From Gottfriedia solisilvae (GTDB taxonomy: Bacteria > Bacillota > Bacilli > Bacillales > Bacillaceae_G): DNA of 64,000 bases. The position numbers and the translations under genes were made by a program. Numbering within the stretch: the stretch's first letter is position 1; each line of letters begins with the position of its first letter. Positions 37,786 through 45,650 of the stretch are shown here, piece after piece. The stretch spans positions 558,001-622,000 of the forward strand of contig NZ_NETJ01000001.1 in assembly GCF_002128405.1 (NCBI RefSeq), written 5' to 3'. The notes beneath the pieces were generated by a model that saw only the letters and a list, made by a program, of their open reading frames with translations, did no database searches and had not been told where the DNA came from.

Positions 37786-38076
37786 TTATATATTCGTTTT
37801 TTTTGATGATTTAAAAAATTTTTTTCCTTTGTTATAGATAAATCTTTCTAATTTAGCCAATAATCCATTCCCATTTTCACCACGTTCTACTTCAGAAACA
37901 TGATTTTTATGGAGAACGTTTATGTTAGCAAGAGCTTTTCCTTTGTTATAAACAAATTTCTCCCATCTAGCTAATAATCCATTTCCATTTTGAATATTAT
38001 TGACATGATTTTTATGGAATTCTGCCACTCGCTTATTATGTTTTTTCTGCCATACTTGTAATTTATTTGTTTCCAT
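37786..38076 (-). CDS. Basic protein built from two copies of a 33-residue motif
   Basis: 96 residues. HKNHVNNIQ-NGNGLLARWE-KFVYNKGKALA (about 20-51) is followed by HKNHVSEVERGE-NGNGLLAKLE-RFIYNKGKKFF (about 55-89). The protein is very basic, with no signal peptide or membrane segment. I do not recognise the family. It is divergent from a TetR-class repressor across a 36-bp palindrome, so it is a candidate target of that repressor. ATG 38076 has AAGGTGG 8 bases upstream; GTG 38088 is the alternative. Confidence 0.6.
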   Translation of the reverse strand: METNKLQVWQKKHNKRVAEFHKNHVNNIQNGNGLLARWEKFVYNKGKALANINVLHKNHVSEVERGENGNGLLAKLERFIYNKGKKFFKSSKKTNI

Positions 38077-38205
38077 TTTAATTTCCACCTTCCTTATATT
38101 TAATTCTGAATGTTTCGTTGTACCAACATATATCCGTCATAGCGTTGTAATTAAATACTTGTATTATCATATACCTGTTAATCGGCGTTCTTAATCAGAT
38201 CAACC

Positions 38206-38241
38206 CAATTTAACACCGTTAAATTTAACGGTGTTAAATTG
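38206..38241. promoter_or_regulatory. Perfect 36-bp palindrome, probable TetR operator
   Basis: Left arm CAATTTAACACCGTTAAA (38206-38223) continues into its exact reverse complement (38224-38241). It lies midway between the divergent 96-residue protein gene and the TetR-class gene, about 130 bases from each start, where Tet-type operators sit. The sequence is seen; the binding protein is inferred. Confidence 0.75.
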
Positions 38242-38369
38242 AATATAAGTGCTTTTTTAGACACTGTCAAGTAGAATAAGATTAAATATAATCGACAATT
38301 AATTTAGGTAAACACTGCAATTTACGTACGATAGATAAAATGATAGAGCTTAGTAAGGAGAGAAATTTG

Positions 38370-38978
38370 ATGGCATTAATAAAGGAAAAAATAATAGAGG
38401 AATCACTACAATTGCTTAATGAAAGCGGTCTCGAAGGTGTCACTTTGCGAAAACTTGCAAAAAGATTAGGTGTTCAAGCACCAGCTTTATATTGGCATTT
38501 TAAAAATAAAGAAGCATTAGTGAACGAACTTGCTGAGACTATATTGCGAAACGAATTCTCTGAATTTGAGCAAAGCGATGATAGCGAGGAGTGGCAAAAA
38601 TTGTTCATCCATATTTTTTATCGTTTACGTAAAGCCTTAATCTCTTATACAGATGGTGGCAGGGTCGTTGCTGGAGCACATCTATCACTAAAAATGGCGG
38701 AAATTTCAGAAGTGGCAATTAAAACACTTTTAGATGCCGGGATAAGTCTTCATAAATCACGGTTGTTAGTTTTGACGGCAAAACATTACACTTTTGGATA
38801 TGTGATTGAGGAGCAAACTTCTCCATCTCCGGAAATAATTAATATTTTCGATTTAGAGTTATTTAAAAAAAATCATCCCTTAACGATTCAAAGTATAGAA
38901 GAATATTTTGCTACTGGGCGGACTCGTGATGATTTATTTCTTGATGGAATGGAAATTATCATAGGCGTTCAACGTTAA
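38370..38978 (+). CDS. TetR-class transcriptional repressor
   Basis: 202 residues. HTH at about 8-50 with LNESGLEGVTLRKLAKRLG and the recognition segment VQAPALYWHFKNKEAL, then the TetR_C tetracycline-repressor-type domain (YTDGGRVVAGAHLSLKM, AKHYTFGYVIEEQ, FLDGMEIIIGVQ). It resembles true TetR more than general TetR/AcrR members, yet no tetracycline efflux gene adjoins it. ATG 38370 is 9 bases from AAGGAG; ATG 38340 lies upstream of that site. Confidence 0.88.
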   Translation: MALIKEKIIEESLQLLNESGLEGVTLRKLAKRLGVQAPALYWHFKNKEALVNELAETILRNEFSEFEQSDDSEEWQKLFIHIFYRLRKALISYTDGGRVVAGAHLSLKMAEISEVAIKTLLDAGISLHKSRLLVLTAKHYTFGYVIEEQTSPSPEIINIFDLELFKKNHPLTIQSIEEYFATGRTRDDLFLDGMEIIIGVQR

Positions 38979-39111
38979 CTCACTGTTAAAGCAGATCTAC
39001 AAAGCATGCGAAATGTCACATTGTTAGGTACTTTGTTTTCGTGGATGAATTGTGAAATAATTGAAGTTAAGTGTCACTATTCAAATTCAATAATATTGGA
39101 GGTAAATTAGA

Positions 39112-39447
39112 ATGTCCGACAGCACTCAAATGCATCATTCAGGTAAATTGCACTTTATGCTAAAATCTACTCCCCCAAGAACAACTTTTCAACAAGACAT
39201 GTCAGATGAAGAACGAACAATCATGGGAAAACATATTGCCTATTGGACAGACAAGCAAAACCAAGGGATTGCTCTTGTATTCGGTCCTGTTCGAAATCCT
39301 ACATCACCTCATGGAATTGCTATCATTGAAGTTGAAAATGAAGATCAAGTCCCAAAACTGATTGCCGAAGATCCAGCCGTAATTGCTGGTATCATGACAA
39401 CAGAGTATCACCCGATGTTGGCAGTGCTTCCTAACCAAAAGTCATAA
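39112..39447 (+). CDS. YCII-related (YciI-like) protein
   Basis: 111 residues, ferredoxin-like YCII fold. FHFMLK-type first strand (LHFMLKSTPPRTTF), HIAYWTDKQNQGIALVFGPV near 45, then SPHGIAIIEVENEDQVPKL and ITTEYHPML-like end. Function of the family unsettled; some members are small hydrolases. Own ribosome site GGAGG. It follows the TetR-class gene by 133 bases and could be its downstream target. Confidence 0.82.
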   Translation: MSDSTQMHHSGKLHFMLKSTPPRTTFQQDMSDEERTIMGKHIAYWTDKQNQGIALVFGPVRNPTSPHGIAIIEVENEDQVPKLIAEDPAVIAGIMTTEYHPMLAVLPNQKS

Positions 39448-39461
39448 CCAGGTGATTTTAA

Positions 39462-39504
39462 AAAAGCAAACGGCTCAGCATTATGCTGAGCCATTTGCTT
39501 TTTT
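39462..39504. terminator. Bidirectional terminator overlapping a gene end
   Basis: AAAAGCAAACGGCTCAGC pairs with GCTGAGCCATTTGCTTTT around ATTAT, one mismatch. The right arm codes for the last residues of the gene ending at 39481. Confidence 0.85.
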
Positions 39505-40152
39505 CAAGGGTTCGAATTGCATTAGTTTCTTGACCCACTGATGGAATGCTTTATTGGTATTCCTTTTAGCATCTACTATTAACCATCGCATTTCATGTGG
39601 CGTTTGTCTATACCATTCAAGCTCTTCAACACAAAACCTTTCATTCACTGGGAGAAATTTGTTCCAGTCTAATTTTTTTAATGATTCTTCATCATTAACA
39701 TCGAAATCTGGCATTTCTAATACCATTTCATATAAATCCCCTAAATTCATATTATTAGCTTCTAACCCATAGTCTTCAAGGAACATAATCTTTTTGTCTT
39801 CTTGGTAAAGATAATAACAATATCCTTCAAATTCTTTTCCATGAAAAACCGCCATTGGGTGTTCATGATTCTCCTTGCACAAACACAAATTACAATTTAA
39901 TGTATTAAAAATATTAATAAATTTGCTTAAATAACTCTTTCTAACAGGAATGATTGAACTAAATAGCCCTTTTCTAGGTTCTAATCCAGTGTACCTTTCT
40001 TCAATCATAATATTATAGAAGTCCTCTTCATTAAAATACTGATTATCACGTTCAATTTGATAATAATATTGATACTTTTTCATAATCTTCTCAATATGTT
40101 TTTTGGGTGGTAATTTATTTCCATAAATAAGTAAAATAATGTTAATCTCCAT
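39481..40152 (-). CDS. Hypothetical soluble protein
   Basis: 223 residues, rich in Tyr, Glu and Asn. Hydrophobic N-terminal strand (INIILLIYGNKLPP), a Cys cluster NCNLCLCKENH near 88 that might bind metal, and a C-terminal helical part (MRWLIVDAKRNTNKAFHQWV). No family recognised. Its final codons form part of the terminator stem. Confidence 0.6.
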   Translation of the reverse strand: MEINIILLIYGNKLPPKKHIEKIMKKYQYYYQIERDNQYFNEEDFYNIMIEERYTGLEPRKGLFSSIIPVRKSYLSKFINIFNTLNCNLCLCKENHEHPMAVFHGKEFEGYCYYLYQEDKKIMFLEDYGLEANNMNLGDLYEMVLEMPDFDVNDEESLKKLDWNKFLPVNERFCVEELEWYRQTPHEMRWLIVDAKRNTNKAFHQWVKKLMQFEPLKKANGSA

Positions 40153-40235
40153 TTAAAACGATCTCCTCATTGCTATTAACGCTAATTTAATAATCTAATT
40201 AACTATTAAAAATTATCAAATTAAAAAATCAGTTA

Positions 40236-40403
40236 TCAGTTTAATATAAACCTTATAACAAATTGAATAATAAAAGCTAAAATTGATGTAATGATCATAT
40301 CAAAAACTATCATTTTCTTATTAGTTTATTTATAGTCTGAATCTAAAAAATATCTTAATATGTAAAAGACCATAAACAACCCTAATAATTCGAAAAAAGT
40401 CAT
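40236..40403 (-). CDS. Tandem hydrophobic micropeptides, or one 55-codon gene with an in-frame stop
   Basis: ATG 40403 opens MTFFELLGLFMVFYILRYFL ending at TAA 40326-40328. In the same frame, four codons later, ATG 40313 opens MIVFDMIITSILAFIIQFVI ending at 40236. Both are single-helix peptides of 25 residues. AGGG-rich sequence lies before the first ATG. Either two coupled micropeptides or a nonsense-interrupted two-helix protein. Rest of the 40153-40708 gap: AT-rich, plus a terminator. Confidence 0.35.
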
Positions 40404-40635
40404 GCCCTCATCCCTCAGCAAATCCTTAAAAAATCTCTGTATAAATTCTATCTTAAACATTACATGAAATAGTTATTTGAAGATACTCTATTAGATAAAA
40501 TAATAGAATTTATGTAAATAGTTAGCTCAGAGAATTTATGGATTTAATGCTTTAATTGAAGAAATCAAGGTTTTCCACCTATTTTTCCTTTATTTAACTA
40601 TTAAAAAATTAAGATACTTTATAGTTTTTATACAA

Positions 40636-40680
40636 AAAAAGACGGTCTTCTTTTGTTAAGATCCGACTTTTTTTGCTTAC
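40636..40680 (-). terminator. Terminator of the HAD/DeoR pair
   Basis: An imperfect stem with AAAAAAGACGGTCTT (from 40635) and AAGATCCGACTTTTTTT on the other side; on the minus strand it ends in seven T. Confidence 0.6.
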
Positions 40681-40708
40681 CTAAGAAAAACTTTAAGTTT
40701 AAACTCTA

Positions 40709-41329
40709 TCAAACTAAATTTAATATATCCATAGGCTTGTTTAATACAAAATCTGCTTTTTCAAAGCCTTCCGTTGTCTTTGAACCCCATAATGCAAGTG
40801 CGAATTTTACGCCAGCACTTTTTGCACATTGCATGTCGTATATAGAATCCCCAATGTATATTGCGCTATCATTTGGAACATCTAATTTTTCTAAACAAGC
40901 TACTAGTGGATCTGGATTCGGTTTATGCTTTACAGTATCACATGCACAAATGATATGTCCGAAGTAATCATTTAACCCAAATGGTTCGAATCCGTCTTTT
41001 AGATCATTTTTAGTTTTCGATGTAACGATTCCAAGTTTTAATTTTCTAAGTGATAATTCTTTTATAACTTCTTCTATTTCTTCAAATACGGTAACTTCAT
41101 GTAAAAAATCTAATTCAGCTTTTGACCATTTTGGATGAACTTCTTCTATATTAGATATGTTTAATTTCTTCAAAGTTTCTTTACCTGGAATTCCTAAGGC
41201 AAATCTTAATTCATGTAATTGAAACTCTTTATTTAGTTCATACTTTAAAACCTTTTGTAAAGATTTAAGTACAATTTGCTCTGTATCCAAAATTGTGCCA
41301 TCAATATCAAAAATAATAGATGTTACCAA
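40709..41329 (-). CDS. HAD-superfamily phosphatase, PGP/PpaX-like
   Basis: 206 residues. Motif I FDIDGTILDT at 7-16 with the nucleophile Asp, motif II VTSKTKN near 105, Lys in KHKPNPDP, motif III YIGDSIYDMQCAKSAG near 168. The helical cap is between motifs I and II. Dephosphorylates a small sugar phosphate or pyrophosphate. It follows the DeoR regulator by 11 bases, so a sugar-phosphate substrate related to that regulator's effector is likely. Confidence 0.86.
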   Translation of the reverse strand: MVTSIIFDIDGTILDTEQIVLKSLQKVLKYELNKEFQLHELRFALGIPGKETLKKLNISNIEEVHPKWSKAELDFLHEVTVFEEIEEVIKELSLRKLKLGIVTSKTKNDLKDGFEPFGLNDYFGHIICACDTVKHKPNPDPLVACLEKLDVPNDSAIYIGDSIYDMQCAKSAGVKFALALWGSKTTEGFEKADFVLNKPMDILNLV

Positions 41330-41340
41330 ACTAATTCCCC

Positions 41341-42111
41341 CTATTTTTCATCTTGATTTGCCAAGATTACTTCAACGCCGTGTTCTATCATAATGTTATT
41401 TAAATCATTAGGTATTTCTTGATTAGTAATAAAAGTATCTATTGATTCAAGTGTTAAAGCTTTATAATGCTGCCTTTGATGGAACTTAGTATGATCTGCC
41501 AATAAAATAACTTGATCAGCATGCTTTATTAATTCACGTTTAAAATGAATATCTTCCTCAAATCCATAATATATCCCCTCTTCCGTAATACCCACCGCTC
41601 CAATAAACACCTTATTGAAATGATAATCTTTCAGTTTCTCAGTAGTAGAATATCCAGTGACATGTCGAGAGGATTTATTTAATACTCCTCCTAAAAAATG
41701 AATTGTCGTATCTTCAGATTGGGCTAATGTATAAGCACTATCAATAGAATTGGTTACGATTGTTACGTTCTTTGATTGTAAATATTGACCGATAAAATTA
41801 ACTGTGGTTGAAACATCTAAGTAAATCATGTCATTATTTGTGATCAGATCTGCAGCTTTCATTCCAATTATTTTTTTCGTTTCCATCTCAGTCAGTGATC
41901 GTTCTTGATAATTATCAATTTTCTTATGAAAAGTTGATAAAGCTACTCCACCATAAGTTCTAACCACTGCTTTATTTTTTGAAAGTTTTACAATATCTCT
42001 TCTTGCAGTATCACGTGAGATATTATACATATCACACATTTGTTTAATGTTCATTGTTTTATGAGTTTCTAAATAATTAAGGATGCGTATTAATCGTTCA
42101 TCTTGATTCAT
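41341..42111 (-). CDS. DeoR family transcriptional regulator
   Basis: 256 residues. HTH RLIRILNYLETHKTMNIKQM with MYNISRDTARRDIVKLSKN (recognition helix) and the DeoR sensor domain: YLDVSTTVNFIGQYL, TVVTNS-like TIVTNSIDSAY, GAVGITEEGIYYGFEED, ILLADHTKFHQRQ. The effector is normally a phosphorylated sugar. ATG 42111 is 6 bases from AGGTGG; ATG 42126 lies upstream of that site. A ladder of TAAGT repeats precedes it. Confidence 0.88.
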   Translation of the reverse strand: MNQDERLIRILNYLETHKTMNIKQMCDMYNISRDTARRDIVKLSKNKAVVRTYGGVALSTFHKKIDNYQERSLTEMETKKIIGMKAADLITNNDMIYLDVSTTVNFIGQYLQSKNVTIVTNSIDSAYTLAQSEDTTIHFLGGVLNKSSRHVTGYSTTEKLKDYHFNKVFIGAVGITEEGIYYGFEEDIHFKRELIKHADQVILLADHTKFHQRQHYKALTLESIDTFITNQEIPNDLNNIMIEHGVEVILANQDEK

Positions 42112-42134
42112 TAGTAACCACCTCATACATATTA

Positions 42135-42212
42135 TAAGTTATATTAAGTTATTATGTAAGTAATTTTAAGTAAATATAATATTTATACGCATTTAATTAA
42201 GTGGTATTAAGT
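42135..42212. promoter_or_regulatory. Six helically phased TAAGT repeats upstream of the DeoR gene
   Basis: TAAGT starts at 42135, 42145, 42157, 42167, 42198 and 42208, all on the + strand. Spacings are 10, 12, 10, 31 and 10, close to whole helical turns. Candidate operator array for the adjacent DeoR protein. AT-rich sequence raises the chance rate, but the phasing is notable. Confidence 0.45.
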
Positions 42213-42298
42213 ATATATATTATACACATGGATAAATTTCCAATAATTTTCCCCGAATAATTCCTATCAGACATTTTTTTAAGATACTAGAATGTCAT

Positions 42299-42323
42299 AC
42301 AAAAAAAGTCGCAATTGCGACTT
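42299..42323 (-). terminator. Terminator of the gene at 42361-42920
   Basis: AAGTCGC-AATT-GCGACTT (42306-42323), followed by seven T on the minus strand. Confidence 0.85.
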
Positions 42324-42360
42324 AGATTGTGTGTTACATATGAAAGGCTAGTTTTAAAAG

Positions 42361-42920
42361 TTATCTATTAAAGTCTTCAAGCGATTTTTTACCATTTCCA
42401 TTCAATAGATTTTTCATTAGATGATTGGAAATCGATAATGCCTCTTCTCTACTTTTTGCTGGTGCAGAAATCATAATACCATCACTAGTACTCCATCCAT
42501 TAGTCCCTTTTGGCTCTTCTTCATATACTAAAATTGTAAGCTGACTAAAATCTTTACTTATATAAAGAGTCCCATAGTTATTAATGTCTAACCAATTTGA
42601 ATAATCATTTAAAATGATTAAACCGCTATTGTCTTCATTGAATACAATTTCTACTTCTTTTTGGTCAATTTTTACGAAAGGTGGAACATCTCCTTTTATA
42701 TCAATCGTACCTTTAAAACGATCATTTTCAAACATTTTATTTCGCAGCTTACCTTTTACTGTAATAGTGACTTTTTCATTAATGCTTTTCTTCTTTTCAC
42801 CTAGTCCGTATAAATACCCATCAAATGACTGATTAACTTCTTTCGGCAGTATAATCCATACAAAGTAACTTGCTATACATATAAAGCATAGTAAAATAAT
42901 TATTGCTATCTTTCGTTTCA
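42361..42920 (-). CDS. Membrane-anchored extracytoplasmic protein, unknown
   Basis: 186 residues. N-terminal anchor MKRKIAIIILLCFICIASYF, then a beta-rich outer domain (SINEKVTITVKGKLRNKMF, GLIILNDYSNWLDINNYGTL) ending in a helix. No family recognised. ATG 42920 is 12 bases from GAGAGG; a GTG at 42957 would extend it by 12 residues. It lies just downstream of a broken gene of similar anchored design, possibly a former partner. Confidence 0.6.
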
Positions 42921-42960
42921 TTTTATTCAATTTCCTCTCTATTAAAATCCCTTTCACATT

Positions 42961-43407
42961 TTAATTTTTTTTAATATCTTTCCAGCCAGTTTTTGAATGA
43001 ACTTGGGTTATTCTACTTTCACTAATAAACTCAACTATTTTTCCATCAATTTTGTATCTGGTTACGATAAACTGTATATTTACTGAATCATATTCAGGAT
43101 GATTCAACATAAAAGAATTGTCATTTAATAAAGTCCTCGATCCACTGATAATTTCTTTATGAAGCCATTGTGTATTCCATTTATTATATTTAATTGCTAG
43201 TTCATACCATTACTTTTCTCTAATAAGACTCATTTCGTCTTTAGTTAAAGTTTTAGTAACAGTTGATTCTTTTTTCGTATTTTGAACAAAAAGTTTATTT
43301 ACTGAACTTCCTATTTTGGTGAAATTCAGAACAATCAATAAAATAATAATCAATACGGCTATTTTACGACTAGTTCTAAGTTTCTTTCTTTTTTCTACTA
43401 CTTCCAT
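42961..43407 (-). pseudogene. Membrane-anchored protein gene interrupted by an in-frame stop
   Basis: ATG 43407 (AGGAG upstream) opens a protein with a membrane anchor IAVLIIILLIVLNF. It stops at TAA 43210-43212 after DEMSLIREK. The same frame then continues without another stop for 82 codons, from WYELAIKYNKWNTQWLHKE to a natural TAA at 42961-42963, with a normal soluble-protein composition. One substitution would restore a roughly 148-residue protein. No family recognised. Confidence 0.7.
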
Positions 43408-43664
43408 AATTAGAAACACTCCTACAACATTAGTCCTATTTTATAGATATTAAATAATGAAAGTGAATAATCCTTTTTATTGAACTTATGACTTTATGCA
43501 ATAAAAAAAACGACTAAATAGTCCCCTTGTTCTTCAACCATGAAAAATTAATTACATAAGATTACACGTATTCAATTAAATCGTCGCCTGATTATGTCAC
43601 TGAGAAGCTCATATCTGGAATTGTTAAAAAGGATAAACTAATAAAAAAATAAATAGAACTCCTA

Positions 43665-43695
43665 TTGCAACTAACGTAACGTCAGGTTATATAAT
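43665..43695 (+). promoter_or_regulatory. MerR-type promoter with 19-base spacer and spacer dyad
   Basis: TTGCAA (43665-43670), 19-base spacer, TATAAT (43690-43695). The spacer holds CTAACGT-A-ACGTCAG (43671-43685), a dyad with one mismatch. An overlong spacer with a central dyad is the signature of MerR-activated promoters. Rest of the 43408-43736 gap: nothing identified. Confidence 0.65.
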
Positions 43696-43736
43696 TTACT
43701 TGTCGACAATCAATTCGTATGAAATGAGGTGAAAGC

Positions 43737-44282
43737 ATGCCAAAAACCTCTTGGAAAATTGGTGAGCTTGCAAGCCAGTGTGGAATAACAGTAAGAACAC
43801 TGCACCATTACCACCAAATAGGTCTATTAGTGCCATCTGAATTTACCGATGCTGGTCATAGACTTTACACAAAGGCTGATGCAACAAAACTACAACAAAT
43901 TTTATCTCTAAAGCAATTAGGACTTTCATTAGAAGAAATATTTAACTTTCTTGTAAATCCTAATTTTGATCCAATACTAGTTGTTCAAGCTCAACTCGAT
44001 ATCATAAATGAACAGATAAAGTTAAAAGAAAAGCTACGCGATGAGCTTGAGCAGCTACATGCAATTATGTCATTAAACAAAAATATCAGTGCCGACCAAT
44101 TATTAAAAATATTGGAGTTGATCCGAATGAACGAAAGTAATTATTTAAAACCAGAGTTAATAGAGAAGATGAGAGCTTTACTCGAAAGCCTTCCGGAAGA
44201 AAAAAAGTTAAAGATGAAAAAAATGCTTCCGCTCGTTAATGAGACAAAAAAGCAAGCACTACAGAAAATGAATTTAAAATAG
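43737..44282 (+). CDS. MerR family regulator, shortened TipA-like
   Basis: 181 residues. MerR HTH at 5-75: WKIGELASQCGITVRTLHHY, HQIGLLVPSEFTDAGHRLYT, then a coiled coil (about 80-115). TipA-type regulators usually continue with a drug-binding TipAS domain to about 250 residues; here only some 65 residues follow (LKPELIEKMRALLESLPEEK), so the sensor is truncated or divergent. No cysteine pair for metal binding. Probably autoactivates through the 19-base-spacer promoter upstream. Confidence 0.85.
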   Translation: MPKTSWKIGELASQCGITVRTLHHYHQIGLLVPSEFTDAGHRLYTKADATKLQQILSLKQLGLSLEEIFNFLVNPNFDPILVVQAQLDIINEQIKLKEKLRDELEQLHAIMSLNKNISADQLLKILELIRMNESNYLKPELIEKMRALLESLPEEKKLKMKKMLPLVNETKKQALQKMNLK

Positions 44283-44315
44283 GATAATAATGCATTTCAT
44301 CTATAAAATGAAACA

Positions 44316-44356
44316 AAAAACGGGCTGAAAAGTGCACTTTTCAAACCCGTTTTTTG
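44316..44356. terminator. Bidirectional terminator merR / pspC
   Basis: Outer AAAACGGG / CCCGTTTT and an inner perfect 18-bp palindrome TGAAAAGTGCACTTTTCA (44326-44343). Confidence 0.85.
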
Positions 44357-44391
44357 CTATTTTCACTCTTTATTTTTTTGTGATAATTTAA

Positions 44392-44577
44392 TTATAAAGT
44401 TGTAGGACGATCAGGAAGTATATTAGCAAGAATAATATATATGATTAAATTTGCAGGTAAAAAAAGAATAAATAAAAGTCTTATAAAAAAAGATGAAATA
44501 TCGAAATACTCAGCAATACCTCCACATACCCCAGCTATTGACCTATCTTTTGATGATTTTGTTAATTTCTTTTTCAA
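44392..44577 (-). CDS. PspC domain protein
   Basis: 61 residues. Complete PspC domain: KDRSIAGVCGGIAEYFDIS then a hydrophobic helix (about 32-54) ending in ANILPD. PspC-type proteins sense or signal envelope stress. No pspA or liaF neighbours. Confidence 0.88.
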   Translation of the reverse strand: MKKKLTKSSKDRSIAGVCGGIAEYFDISSFFIRLLFILFLPANLIIYIILANILPDRPTTL

Positions 44578-44679
44578 AGATAATCCCCCTCGCCCTTAGT
44601 TTCTTACCTCATATATAAAATTTACCATAGTTATCCCTTTCTTTTTTAATATTTTTATCAGTAATGTTTCTATTCATGA

Positions 44680-44708
44680 TAAAAAAAAGAGCCACCATTG
44701 TGACTCTA
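44680..44708 (-). terminator. Terminator of the YdcF-like gene
   Basis: On the minus strand AGAGTCAC pairs with GTGGCTCT (one G-T pair), then eight T. Confidence 0.8.
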
Positions 44709-44742
44709 TCTAGCAACTTTTAAAAAAATTGATTGGTTGAAA

Positions 44743-45519
44743 TTATAAATATTGATTTATTATTGTTTTCACAATACCGAAGTACTCTCGAATGAAATAA
44801 TTTATTCTAACAAGCATAGGAGATTTTCCTCCTAATCCATAACTCTCCAAACCTAACTCTTTACCAATCATTTTAGCTCTTACTACGTGATAATCATTTG
44901 TGACAATTAATACGGTTGGTTCTGTAACTCCTAATTGTTTAATGATCTGTTTTGAAAATTTAAGATTCTCATATGTTGTAGTTGATTCACTTTCATAGTA
45001 TATTCGGTTTTCTGCAATTCCTTTATCGGTTAAATACTTTCCCATAGCCTTAGCTTCAGAAATCGTTTCCCCTTCACCTTGACCACCTGAAACAATTACT
45101 GGTAGATTCTTATTCTTTAACAAAAATTGTTTTCCTGCTTCTAATCTAGTTTCAAGAGTCTTGGAGGGAATGTCCCCATGGAGTCCAGCCCCAAGTATTA
45201 TAACAAAGTCGACATTTTTAAAATCATCCTTATTACTTGCTTTAGCCTCTAAAATGATGATAGATTCTATTAAGAAAAAAGAAGTGAGAAATACACTATA
45301 CATTGCTACAATTATTTGGCTAACTACTTTAAATTTTCGATTTCCTGATATTTTTGCTTTATTAAATAAAACTAATATTAGAAACAAAACCGCGCAGTTA
45401 GCAATTACAAATAAAACACCAAAACTATTTCCAAATATTGCAAGTAAAGCCATTATTATTAAAAAAATTAATAGATAGATAGTTCTACTTTGTTTAATAC
45501 CTTTTATTAAAAATTCCAT
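44743..45519 (-). CDS. YdcF-like (DUF218) membrane protein
   Basis: 258 residues. Four N-terminal helices (about 12-95), then the DUF218 domain: VDFVIILGAGLHGDIPSKTL, RLEAGKQFLLKN, VIVSGGQGEGETISEAKAMG, SESTTTYENLKFSK and TNDYHVVRA. Relatives (SanA, ElyC, YdcF) act in envelope metabolism. Monocistronic. Confidence 0.87.
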   Translation of the reverse strand: MEFLIKGIKQSRTIYLLIFLIIMALLAIFGNSFGVLFVIANCAVLFLILVLFNKAKISGNRKFKVVSQIIVAMYSVFLTSFFLIESIIILEAKASNKDDFKNVDFVIILGAGLHGDIPSKTLETRLEAGKQFLLKNKNLPVIVSGGQGEGETISEAKAMGKYLTDKGIAENRIYYESESTTTYENLKFSKQIIKQLGVTEPTVLIVTNDYHVVRAKMIGKELGLESYGLGGKSPMLVRINYFIREYFGIVKTIINQYL

Positions 45520-45650
45520 TCAGTACCTCATCCCATATGTGCATTCTATAGTTGTTGATATTTTTTATTTTACCAACATACAGCTTAAAATTATAGGATT
45601 TCATACAATATTTTCATTTACTTTTTTTGAATTTGAATTGGAAAATTCTT

